From Ceratopteris richardii (taxonomy: Eukaryota; Streptophyta; Polypodiopsida; Polypodiales; Pteridaceae): a stretch of 64,000 nucleotides of DNA. The position numbers and the translations under genes were made by a program. The first letter of the stretch is position 1; each line of letters starts with the position of its first letter. The notes beneath the pieces are model-generated. The model saw only the letters and a program-made list of their open reading frames with translations. It ran no database searches and had not been told where the DNA came from. The stretch spans positions 136,998,261-137,062,260 of the forward strand of contig CM035412.1 of assembly GCA_020310875.1 (NCBI GenBank), in the 5' to 3' direction. Shown in pieces: positions 9,955 to 19,046 of this stretch.

Positions 9955-10796
9955 CTATTTGCTTATCTCTTGATTGGCTGCTTGTCTGACCTTCTTGGGA
10001 ATCCATATCTGTTGTCGGGCCTTCTGAGCTTCAATCAAAGGCCTAGGAAGCCATACTTGCAAGAGTCTTTTTGGTTCGGATTTCGGTAAAGAATAATGCT
10101 TTCCCTCCATTCCCTTCTCATGAGCTGGTGTAGCGTTCTTTGGTTTCTGTACTTGATCCTTGCGGACCCATTTGAATCTGACCTTTCTTGGATGCGAGTA
10201 TTTGATTGTTGTTTTCCAAATTGGTGATCCTTCTGTCGTGTGAAAAACTCTCAGAGTGTTGTTTTCCCTAGTGTTTGGCCATTCACCAATTGAATAGGAT
10301 GAATTCACTTCTTCCTTGGACAAGTTAGGGTTTGAACTTTCGGCTTCTTCCAAACTTGCTTCTGAGGGATTGGGACTGGAATCATGTTCTAATAGCTCTT
10401 CCTTGAGGTCTTTTGCACTCTTGATGGCTTCTGGTTTTGGTGAAGGCTTCTCCCCTAATAGACTAAAAACTTCCTTGTGCCCTATCTTGGCTGAAATATA
10501 GCCTTGTGCTAGGTGGATGCTTACTTCGTTCTCAATGATCCAATCCTGTCCTAGGATTAAGTTTTTTTTAAGTCTTCGTCTTTGCACACTAAGACTCGTC
10601 GTCCCATGGAGGAATTTCCTAGGTGGAGGGATACTATAGTTTCTCCCATGCATTCTATGATTTGACCTCCGATACCTATCATATGGGCTTTCGTGGGAGT
10701 CATAATCGTTTGAAGATCTTGGATGATCGTATTACGTATGCAACTGAGTCCTGCTCCTGAGTCTATCAAAGCATCTATCAATTGATACTCCGTGGT
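9955..10796 (-). pseudogene. Element B second retropepsin-like domain, downstream of integrase
   Basis: After the integrase stop (TGA at 10797-10799) the same frame continues into ALIDSGAGLSCIRN, an aspartic protease active-site motif (D-S-G-A). A beta-rich stretch with IGIGGQIIECMG follows. The frame must then shift by one at an eight-A run (10562-10569), after which NLILGQDWIIEN supplies the ILG motif that closes a retropepsin fold. The open piece 9955-10653 goes on as a Ser/Glu-rich then Lys/Trp-rich tail of about 190 residues. B already has a normal protease at 14635-15741 with different motifs (ILDTGAGVGIV, MILGRPFM), so this is a second, divergent one in an unusual place. Function, if any, is unknown. 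Confidence 0.75.
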
Positions 10797-12386
10797 TCAA
10801 ATTCCTAGGTTTAGATAAGGCTGTGACATGTAGGCATTTGTCGTGTCAGACTTATGGACTTGGTAATTAGCCATGGGGATAGGCTCTTCTCCTTGGAGAT
10901 ACCGTTCATCTCTTTGCCTAATCCACTCTTTCCGTTTCTTAATACGTTCCAAGGCTTCTTGCCGTGCCTCTTCTCTAATCCGTTCTTCCTCTTTCTTCCT
11001 ATTTTGCGCACCTACAAGACGTGCTAACATTTGCTCCGCCAATGGCTCCATGAACCGTTTCACTCTACATCCACTTATGTAGTTAGGAAGAATGTCTCCA
11101 TCCAGAGTGGCTAGATTAACTGCTTCGCTTGTCGAGATCCTATTAATGATTAGAGGTCCATATCCATGTTTTTGTAACTTCTTGGCATGTTGCTTCAAGG
11201 TGTAGACCAAGACTAGGTCTCCTTCTTTTAGTCCTTTGTCTTTTATATGTGCATCATAATATGCCTTTTGTCTTCTTTTGGCCGCATAGATTCCCGCAAC
11301 AACTTGCAACCGAGTTTCATGCAGCTTCTCAATTTGGTCTAGTTGTTGGGATAATTCATGTTCGGTCCATTCTTGCTGCTGGGCCACTCTCAAGGTGGGT
11401 ATAAAAAAATCAATTGGTAAAATTGCATTTTGTCCATACACTAGATTGAATGGGGTAGTTCCAATGGCAGTCTTGTACGCGACTCGGAAGGCCCAAATTG
11501 CATGATGCAATTGTTTGTCCCAGTCAGACCTTCCATTATTGACAATCTTTGTCAATACTGTGCATAACACTTTATTGGAACTTTCCGCCAGCCCATTTGC
11601 TTGGGGGTGGTATGGGGCTGATTTTTTATGGATTACTAAAAACTCATTCATTAGAGACTCTATTGCCTCATTAATGAAGTGCGTTCCTCGGTCACTCACT
11701 ATCTCAATTGGTAATCCGAAACAAGTGAATAGATGCTCAAAAAGAAACTTAGCCATGGTTTGAGCATCGTTTTTTCTAGTAGCCTTTGCTTCTACCCATT
11801 TTGTCAAATAATTGGTGGCTACTATGATGTATTCAACATGTGACCCTTTGGCCGGTGGGTTAATGGGTCCTATGAAATCTATACCCCATTTGGAAAAGGC
11901 TCTGGTGCAAACCATAGGTCTCAATGGCATGTCATCTCTCCAAATCGGGTATTTAGCCCTTTGGCATGTTTCGCAGCTTCGTACATAAGTCTCCGCATCC
12001 ATATGTAAAGTTGGCCACCACAAGCCTGCAAAGAGGATCATTTTCGCTGTTCTCTCTGCTAAGAAATGACCTCCTGCAGCACCTGCATGTGCCATTTCTA
12101 ATATGGGTAAATATTCTCCTTCATGCACACATAGTCGTAATTGGTTGTCTTTTTCTCTCCTAAACAAGTTTCTTCCCATGAGTACATAATCTTTGCTCAT
12201 CTCTTCTAGGGATCGTTTTCTGGTCAAGCTAACTCCTTCCTCATGTTCTCTTGTCTTTAGGAATTTCACCAATGTTTTGCTCCAATTGGGTGCTATTGTG
12301 GAGAAGGGTATGGATGTATGATCCTCGGGGATAGTCTCCTGGCATTCCACGCAGTTACTTACATAGCCATGGACATCCTTAGGCAT
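10797..12386 (-). CDS. Element B integrase
   Basis: This 529-codon open frame is complete enough to name. The HHCC zinc-binding region runs from HAGAAGGHF to CETCQRAK (residues about 110-150). The catalytic core has D in GIDFIGP, D in VSDRGTHF and E in NGLAESSNK, all present. An SH3-like C-terminal part follows (KEGDLVLVY ... KHGYGPLIINRIS). There is no chromodomain. A charged tail (RKKEEERIREEARQEALERI) and MANYQVHKS lead to a TGA that separates it from the second protease-like domain in the same frame. The ATG shown is inside the polyprotein; the true N-terminus would come from processing. Confidence 0.9.
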   Translation of the reverse strand: MPKDVHGYVSNCVECQETIPEDHTSIPFSTIAPNWSKTLVKFLKTREHEEGVSLTRKRSLEEMSKDYVLMGRNLFRREKDNQLRLCVHEGEYLPILEMAHAGAAGGHFLAERTAKMILFAGLWWPTLHMDAETYVRSCETCQRAKYPIWRDDMPLRPMVCTRAFSKWGIDFIGPINPPAKGSHVEYIIVATNYLTKWVEAKATRKNDAQTMAKFLFEHLFTCFGLPIEIVSDRGTHFINEAIESLMNEFLVIHKKSAPYHPQANGLAESSNKVLCTVLTKIVNNGRSDWDKQLHHAIWAFRVAYKTAIGTTPFNLVYGQNAILPIDFFIPTLRVAQQQEWTEHELSQQLDQIEKLHETRLQVVAGIYAAKRRQKAYYDAHIKDKGLKEGDLVLVYTLKQHAKKLQKHGYGPLIINRISTSEAVNLATLDGDILPNYISGCRVKRFMEPLAEQMLARLVGAQNRKKEEERIREEARQEALERIKKRKEWIRQRDERYLQGEEPIPMANYQVHKSDTTNAYMSQPYLNLGI

Positions 12387-12460
12387 GTCAGACCAGTATA
12401 CTCCTAATCGTTTTAACTCCCTAATAGTTCCATGAGTTCCTTTGTGTGTTCTCCATTTGT

Positions 12461-12940
12461 TTACATGAGCTTGTTCAATATCCGTTGCTCATCTTCCTCA
12501 ACACATCTCAGCAGAACTCCATTTGGTTCCTTATAGTACACGCTTCCCGCAATAATGTGCAAATTTTTCGACTGTAGAATTTCCTTTTTACTCTCTTTAT
12601 TGATTGGGTGTTGTGGGCCATGAGTAAGTATCGGAATTAGTTTCTCTGCCCACTTCGGACACACTTCCAAATTAAACAAATAAGTATCTGACATATCATC
12701 GGGCACTCCACTTGGTGGTTTTCCGTGTGTTAACCTAGAAAGGTGATCTTCTCTTACATGGGTATTTCCCTTTTTCACTATTACTTCAAACTCGAACTCC
12801 ATCAATAGTAGAAACCATCTTACCAGTCTTCCCGTGTTACAGGGCTTATTGACTAAGTACAATAAAGCCTGATGGTCTATGAAGAACTTGAACTTGTTGG
12901 TTAAGAGGTAGTGTCTAAATTTCTTCACTGCATAGACCAT
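12461..12940 (-). pseudogene. Element B RNase H
   Basis: This open segment carries YAVKKFRHYLLTNKF, the DHQAL aspartate (FFIDHQALLYLVNKP) and KGNTHVREDHLSR, the end of a gypsy RNase H. The expected stretch between YANRDYE (end of the neighbouring RT ORF) and YAVKKF, normally about 20 residues with a catalytic Glu, is missing, and a frame shift of one lies there (12925-12940 overlap). RNase H activity would be lost. A linker to integrase follows. Confidence 0.82.
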
Positions 12941-13521
12941 TCATAATCCCTATTCGCATAGGCAATTGGGTGATCTAACTTCCCTTCATCTGCTGGCTGG
13001 GCTAAGATACATCCTATTGTGTAATTAGAAGCGTCCACATGGATGTGAAATGGCTTGTTCCAATTCGGTGTTTTCAGAATTGAGGCTGTGCTAAGCCGCT
13101 TCTTTAACTCATTGAATGCTTTCTCGCATTCCTCTGTCCATGCGAACTGAGTCAAAAGTCCATACAAGGGTTTGGCAATTATGGCATACATGTGGATAAA
13201 TCGTCGGTAGTATCCACAATGTCCCATAAATGCTTGCACCTCTTTCGCATTCTTCGGTCTTGGAAGCTCTAAAATGACCTTAATCTTGTCTTCATCCGTG
13301 GATATTCCATTTTTAGAGACTATGTGTCCTAAAATTTTCCCTTGTCTTACCACGAAGACACATTTCTCAGGGTTTAGGCAGACTCTATATTGTCGGCATT
13401 TATTAAATATCTTCCGTAATTCAGGGATGTGGTATTGTCTTTGATTTGAATATGTACATAGATCATCTACATACACTTCCACACTCTTCTTCAGGAATTC
13501 TTTGAAAACATGACACATCAA
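12925..13521 (-). pseudogene. Element B RT palm, thumb and RNase H start
   Basis: This continues the RT frame after a single in-frame TGA at 13522-13524. It contains the catalytic VEVYVDDLCTYS (YVDD), the thumb GHIVSKNGISTDEDKI, AFMGHCGYYRRFIHMYA, and the first RNase H strands FHIHVDASNYTIGCILAQP with the catalytic Asp. It ends where the RNase H deletion and frame change begin. Confidence 0.88.
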
Positions 13522-14613
13522 TCATTGGAAAGTAGAAGGCGCATTAGTGAGTCTAAAAGGCATCACTCGAAAAGCATAGATTCTCCATTCAGTCGCGAAT
13601 GTGGTCTTATGTTGATCCTCAGTAGCAATAGCTACTTGGTTGTATCCAGAGAATCTGTCTAAGAAGCTATAGACTTCTTTTCCTGCAACTCTTTCCAATA
13701 GATGGTCCGTAATGGGTAATGGGTAGCTGTCACATATAGTGGTTGCATTGACCTTTTTCAAGTTAATGCAAACTTTCAGTTTTCCGTTTTTCTTAGGCAC
13801 AACTACTAGTGGCGGAACCCACTCCGTGTGCTCTATTTCATATATGAATCCTGCTGCTAATAGCTTGTCTATTTCTTCTTTGATTTTGGCAGCATAGACT
13901 TCATTGTATGTATAAGGGTGTTGTTTAGATGGTTTTGCCTCCACAATCATTGGTATTCTATGAGAGCAAATCAAGGGTTCCACACCCTTGAGATCCTTAT
14001 ATGTCCACGCGAATACATCTCGATATTCTCGGATCAATTGTATTAATTCTTCTTCCTCCTCAATTGACACATCTTTACCTATGTATGTATATCTTTCTTC
14101 TCCATCTTCCACTGTTACTATGATCTTTTTTGTTTGTTCTTTGTTGTCGTATGCTTCTCCTTCTCGAGCCTCTCTCTTAGGCATTTGAATGGCTATCCTT
14201 CTCTCTTCTATTTCGTATCTTTTAAAGTGCTCCGGAACCTCAAAAAGATCTGGATTTGGTCCGATTTTACTCATACTTTCCTTTTGCTCTTGTACTATGG
14301 GGGCGGCTTCTATCGCCAAGATGTTGGTCGGTTCCTGCTTCTCTTTGGTTCGAATGGTGTCTAGATAGCTTTCTTCTGAATCGAAGTCTGGTTCCATTTC
14401 TATACCCTCATATTCCTCTTTCCACTCCTTTTCTAAGATTTCCCCTGCTTCTACTTCTTGAAGGACAACCATGTACAAATTTACATCATAGCCTTCTTCG
14501 TCTATGCACTCGTTCATAGTTAGGACTTCCTCATTCACACATACATCTAAGGTTGCTAAGATTTCCATCCACCCATGCGGTTCAAAGGTTTCATCAGGAA
14601 AGATTTGAGGCAT
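13522..14613 (-). CDS. Element B protease-RT linker and RT fingers
   Basis: This 363-codon open segment has an acidic linker of about 200 residues, then the RT region. Landmarks are WVPPLVVVPKKNGKLKVCI, NLKKVNATTICDSYPLP, EVYSFLDRFSGYNQVAIA (first catalytic Asp) and MPFRLTNAPSTFQ, where G of the usual MPFGL is replaced by R. It stops at a TGA just before the YVDD block, which continues at 13521. One nucleotide change would explain the stop. Confidence 0.88.
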   Translation of the reverse strand: MPQIFPDETFEPHGWMEILATLDVCVNEEVLTMNECIDEEGYDVNLYMVVLQEVEAGEILEKEWKEEYEGIEMEPDFDSEESYLDTIRTKEKQEPTNILAIEAAPIVQEQKESMSKIGPNPDLFEVPEHFKRYEIEERRIAIQMPKREAREGEAYDNKEQTKKIIVTVEDGEERYTYIGKDVSIEEEEELIQLIREYRDVFAWTYKDLKGVEPLICSHRIPMIVEAKPSKQHPYTYNEVYAAKIKEEIDKLLAAGFIYEIEHTEWVPPLVVVPKKNGKLKVCINLKKVNATTICDSYPLPITDHLLERVAGKEVYSFLDRFSGYNQVAIATEDQHKTTFATEWRIYAFRVMPFRLTNAPSTFQ

Positions 14614-14634
14614 ATACCTTGGGTCCTCTACCGG

Positions 14635-15741
14635 TCAGTAGTTAGGATGTCCTATTGGCCACAACTGCCTTTTATTGTCCTCCTTCTTGGCTTCCTTACA
14701 CATCCATAACTGGGCATCCTCATACTTCCAAGATTGATCGCTTGACCCAACACTATGAATAGATAGGTCATCTTCCTCCTTGTGTATGGGATTCCACTGT
14801 AGTGGGGGTAGATCTCTATATGAAAATGTATGCAAATTTATCTTGGTGGTATTTCCTTGATGTTGCAGGTATAATGAATCTCGTCCCCAGTCTTGCACTA
14901 CCAGCATTTGTCTCATGAAAGGTCGTCCTAATATCATCTCGTAATTGTTAACCTTCTCAAATTTAGAGATGGCTAGGGTGTGTTCAAATTCAACTCCACA
15001 GGTGGTTGACTTAATTCTTTCTAATATTCCTAAGGGTTTCTTCACATGACCATCTGCTAGTTGGAGCTTCATGCGTGTGGGCCATAATGCAGGCTTTCCC
15101 CATTTCTCCCAAATCTCTTTGGTGACAATTCCTACTCCTGCTCCTGTGTCTAGTATAGCCTTGGTCATGTACCCATTGGAAGTGACAGGTAGACAAGTAT
15201 TACCTTCGTCTCCTTCACTAAATTCTCCCACCTTATCTACTGGGATCTGTATCTTAGATGGGTTTTCCTTTCTCTCGTTTTTCTGTTCATCCTTCCCTTG
15301 CCCTAACTCCAGTTGACCTGCTAGTTGTTTCCATAATTGTGGTTTAACCCGAAGTAGTTCTTCCACGGTCAGTTTGCATTGTACTTTCATCTTCTTGAGT
15401 TTTGTTAGATTGTGTGAATTCTTTTCTGAGTTTCCTTCTCCTTTTCCATGTACTGTGGGTGCTCGGATTATCATAGACTCCTTTTTGTATTCCCCCATGT
15501 AATTTGGTAGGGTTGAAATGCTTTGAGCTTCTTCTCTATTTTGGTCTAGTCTTGATACTTCCTCATATACTTCTTCTATGTTGGGATTTGGTTGATAAAC
15601 TTCCACATCTAATTCCTCAAAGGGAGGCTTAGTCACTCCATTTCTCTTCCATTGTTCTTCTCGGATCCTATTCCATAACTCTTTTGGCCAGTCAGCCTCT
15701 AGGTCAGGTATTGTTGACATAGGTTCGTCCTGGATTTTCAC
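14635..15741 (-). CDS. Element B retropepsin (first protease) with flanking linkers
   Basis: This 368-codon open frame has the retropepsin active site KAILDTGAGVGIVTKEIW near residue 195, a beta-rich middle (KLQLADGHVKKPLGI), and MILGRPFMRQML about 75 residues later, the spacing of a gypsy protease. It matures the gag-pol polyprotein. The C-terminal YRDLPPLQWNPIH is also found in element G (29250-29320), showing that B and G are related. The N-terminal 150 residues are acidic linker. A stop (14635) separates it from the RT segment. Confidence 0.88.
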   Translation of the reverse strand: MKIQDEPMSTIPDLEADWPKELWNRIREEQWKRNGVTKPPFEELDVEVYQPNPNIEEVYEEVSRLDQNREEAQSISTLPNYMGEYKKESMIIRAPTVHGKGEGNSEKNSHNLTKLKKMKVQCKLTVEELLRVKPQLWKQLAGQLELGQGKDEQKNERKENPSKIQIPVDKVGEFSEGDEGNTCLPVTSNGYMTKAILDTGAGVGIVTKEIWEKWGKPALWPTRMKLQLADGHVKKPLGILERIKSTTCGVEFEHTLAISKFEKVNNYEMILGRPFMRQMLVVQDWGRDSLYLQHQGNTTKINLHTFSYRDLPPLQWNPIHKEEDDLSIHSVGSSDQSWKYEDAQLWMCKEAKKEDNKRQLWPIGHPNY

Positions 15742-16560
15742 TCGCTCACTTCTGTCATCCTTCTTTTTAGGTTCTTTATCCTTGGCTTTAACACACTCTT
15801 TGTATCACTCGTCAGCTATCCTTGTCTCTGGGAGGGCTGGGATAGTTTTTTCTAGGGTTTCTTGTGCCACCTCTATAAGTTTCCTGCATATAGAAAGCCT
15901 CTCGTTTTCTAATTCTCCTTGTGGGTAAATCTTTTCGTGTTGTTCCACTTTTGGTCCGTCCTTAATTCTAGCATGGTATGCTTTTAACCACATGTCTAAG
16001 TCGTCTGGTTTTGGGTCAGCTAGAATTCATTCTGATTTCTCTGCCTCTCGGATAGTCGATGAAATGGAAGCTTCTTTCCGAATCTCTAGCTCTTTATGCT
16101 CCTTACTACCTCTTGTTTGTTTCTTATTGTCTTGACTTTTGTTTTTCATCCATTTATCTTTGAGCTTCTCTCTCCTTTCCTTCCATTTTTGTGTTTTCAT
16201 GTTCTGGGTATTCCCATGTGATTCCTCTGAATCTTCTATTATTTGGCTTTTGAGGTTTACTTTCCTATTGTTTTCTTGTTCCCGATCTAGTTGTTTTTCT
16301 TTTCATTCTTTCGTTTGAGCTCGCGTAATGGCCTTTAAAGGTACGGTGTACTCCTTATCACTTCCCGATGCTTCTATCACCTCAATTACATTAACATGTG
16401 TTGTATCCTGGGTCTTATTAGGATTTTTCAAACAATCTCTAAAAAGATGTTCCTTTCCACAATCACTGCAATATCCTTCCCAAGTCCTAGGAGGTGGTGG
16501 ATTGTATGGTCGAGTACACTCTCTAATAAAATGGTCTCCTCCGCATCTATAAACATGGTC
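15742..16560 (-). pseudogene. Element B gag end: zinc knuckles and charged linker
   Basis: On the minus strand, frames in this stretch read two knuckle-like motifs, CGGDHFIREC and CSDCGKEHLFRDC (about 16430-16560). A long Lys/Glu-rich linker follows, with an open piece at 15805-15993 (LKAYHARIKDGPKVEQHEKI). Several stops interrupt it. The knuckles are the nucleocapsid RNA-binding part of gag. Confidence 0.68.
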
Positions 16561-17195
16561 CTTTCGGCACAGGCGGTCTAATGGATGGTCTCACAAGTGG
16601 CGGTGCTTTAGGTGCAGTGTACATTAATGTTGCCACTTCTGGCCCATATGCATATTCATATCCTTCGTATCCGTAGTAGTGTGGATCATAGGTTTGTTCG
16701 TACTCAGACACGTTAGTGTCATAGGTATAGTACTCTCCTTGAGATTGCTCATAGCCTGAGTTTGCCGATTCCACACTGGTCATAGGTGATGCTGGTACTA
16801 TGGCTCTTTCTAGGTTTTCCTCTGGTTGAGCATACTTAACCGGTACAACTTGTTGGGGTTGTGACAGTTGTGGTCCTAACACTGGTTGGGGTGGTGGATA
16901 TGGTACTTGCTCGTATGGCCTCGGTGCTACTGTTGGTGTTGGGTAGGGATTGTACCTGGGCATCTCTGTGCCTAGCTCTTTAGGTGGATATCCATATGGT
17001 CGATACTGAGGTGGTTGTAAAGGTCGTGCCTGCCTATTGAATGGACAGTTTTCCGTGGTGTGGTTGGTGTATTTTTGTTCTATGTGGCAATACAATGCAG
17101 CTCCTTGATGAGGTTGTCTGTTGTAAGGATATGTCTGAGGTATACCAGTTCCTCCTCATACACACATGTGCATGGGGTGATCTCCTCCACATAGA
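16547..17195 (-). pseudogene. Element B gag: Pro/Tyr/Gln-rich nucleocapsid region
   Basis: The open piece 16547-17095 begins MYCHIEQKYTNHTTENCPF, an incomplete knuckle (C...H...C without the second Cys) shared with elements G and K as CTIERKYTNHT. A long Pro/Gln/Tyr-rich stretch follows (YRPYGYPPKELG, QPQQVVPVKYAQPEENLERA). The words VKYA...EENL/DNL-RA recur in G and K, so this low-complexity part is family-conserved. A further knuckle, CSLCGGDHPMHMC, lies at about 17158-17196. Confidence 0.72.
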
Positions 17196-17858
17196 CTACA
17201 TCTTCGTAACATAGGCACTCTTAAGGCCGGGTGTTGGTAATTTCTCTGTCCTTCCCAATTTCTTTTCCACTAACTCCGCTAATTCCTCCACATTACTGGA
17301 GTTGGATGTAATAGTACTCCGAGAGTCCTCTGATTTAGTAGGGCTGGGCATACTCTTCAGATCCTCAGCTAGATTGTCTTCTAGGTCAATACATTCTTGA
17401 AGACACTCACTCAGTGTTTGTAACCTCTTCACGTACACTAGCGTTCTTAGAGTTCCATTCGTGAGTCCATCCAAAAATAATGAAATCATTTTTTGCTGAG
17501 TGGGTCTCTCTACAGCTGGACATCTATCAACATACTAGTTGAATCTTCGGGCATCCGTTTTCACAGTTTCATTGGGGTTCTATTTAAAGCTATGGATTAA
17601 AGACGCAAAATTGTGTTTAATCCCTCTCTTAGTGAATTCCCCAATGAATTCTTGAAAGAATTGCTCCATATTTCCAAATTGGTTGGGATCTAATGGTTGG
17701 AACCAAGTCAAAGCCGTTCCTGTGAGGATGAGTCCAAAAGACTCATACTGCACGAAGAAGTCGTCTACTTGTTCTTCCCTTAGAACTTGTTTAAACTCAG
17801 CAATGTGATCATAAGGTTCTCCCAATCCGTCGTAGTGGTTCCTCACACATTTGGCCAC
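17196..17858 (-). pseudogene. Element B gag: capsid-like core
   Basis: Open pieces 17580-17858 and 17196-17489 carry the conserved gypsy gag core: HIAEFKQVLREEQVDD, TALTWFQPLDPNQF, FIGEFTKRGIKHNFASL, then MISLFLDGLTNGTLRTLVY. The two pieces are separated by TAA and TAG codons around 17535-17580. Capsid packages element RNA into virus-like particles. The same segment is present in G (26573-27020) and K (46890-47370). Confidence 0.85.
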
Positions 17859-17966
17859 CTAAATAGGTCTCAATCTTCTCATTGGTTCCGGTGGTCTAGG
17901 CATTACAGGGAAGGCGGGAATGGCTGGTCTAACCGGGGGCATTCCTGGCTGTACCCCGATTGGTGG

Positions 17967-18904
17967 TCATGGCCTTACTGGTGGTCGGTATTGATTTCCT
18001 ACTCCTGGGTGGGTCTGATTGTATGGTGGCACTCCTGGAGTCGCAAATTGTACATGTGTTCGGTTGGGAACACTCCGTTGACTAGTTTGTCCTAACATGG
18101 TATGCTCTGCCTCTTGTTGGGTTCCAAAGGGGTTCTGCAAGGTGGTTGCCTGCTCTCTCTGAGGGAATACAGGCAAACCCATGTATTTCAGTCTAGCCCT
18201 GTCTATGGCATCTACCAACCAATACCTTCTCTGGTTCTTGTCTAGGTATGTTATTCTAGTCTCGTCTTCCGGATCCTTTAGCTCATAGAATGTCATCGGG
18301 CTTTCTTCTCTTCTTGGGTCGGTGAGTCAATCTGAAGTAACAAGTCCAAACCATGGATTAAATAGACTTCCAATAGGTAGTCGTCTTGAGGTATCAAGTC
18401 CCCTCTCAAGACTCGTGTCACTTGGGACTTGCATCTTGGGGTTGTCACTAACTCCTTAGGGTTTGGTCTTCCTGAGTTTTCTTGTCCCCCCATCTCTCCC
18501 CTCTCATTGATTAAATCAGGAAATTTAGTCACTAAGTAGACATGACCCATCTTGTCCATGTATGCTCCTCCTTCATACTTGATAGCTGGTCTGGGCACAA
18601 CTCTTGCATCCATGGAAGTCACCATTCTAGCCACATATCTGTTTAATCCATCCAGGTAGATGGGGATCTCCTGGGCATTAGTCGAAACATACTGTAAAGA
18701 AGTGCGATACTCTCCTTCTACAGTGGTCATGAAGTTTCTTCCTGGAGTGGGACCCTGCATGTCTTCTGAAGCCATGGGTATCTCCTCCTCTGAGTCACTA
18801 GAGGTGTTTGAATAGACTGAGCGGTGACACACCTGAGCGGCACTTCCAATAGAAGATATGACACTTCTTTGGCTACTTAGCACCCTTCCTGATCTCAAGT
18901 TCAT
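17967..18904 (-). pseudogene. Element B gag: N-terminal region
   Basis: The gag ORF appears to start with MNLRSGRVLSSQRS at 18904; the open piece runs to 18293 and is followed by 17967-18296 in an overlapping frame. Recognisable segments conserved in K (46000-46650) are GAYMDKMGHVYLVTKF and MTFYELKDPEDETRITYLDK. The rest is Pro/Gln-rich. Stops at 17967 and near 17860 separate it from the capsid core. No catalytic role; assembly function expected by position. Confidence 0.75.
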
Positions 18905-19046
18905 TCACCCTCCTGGGACTCTCTAGGTCTCTAAAACTCTCCCTAAGTGGCTCCTCAAATGCCTCAAATTAGTCTCTGAAATTGCCTCAAGAGTTCTAGC
19001 GATACCACTTTTGGCGATACTGCACCAGGCGATTCGAAGCTGTCCA

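Noticed and set aside
5620..10796. Endogenous pararetrovirus (caulimovirid) insertion
   Set aside because: The second protease has some resemblance, but there is an integrase, LTRs and a target duplication, and no movement-protein motif or second RT was seen.
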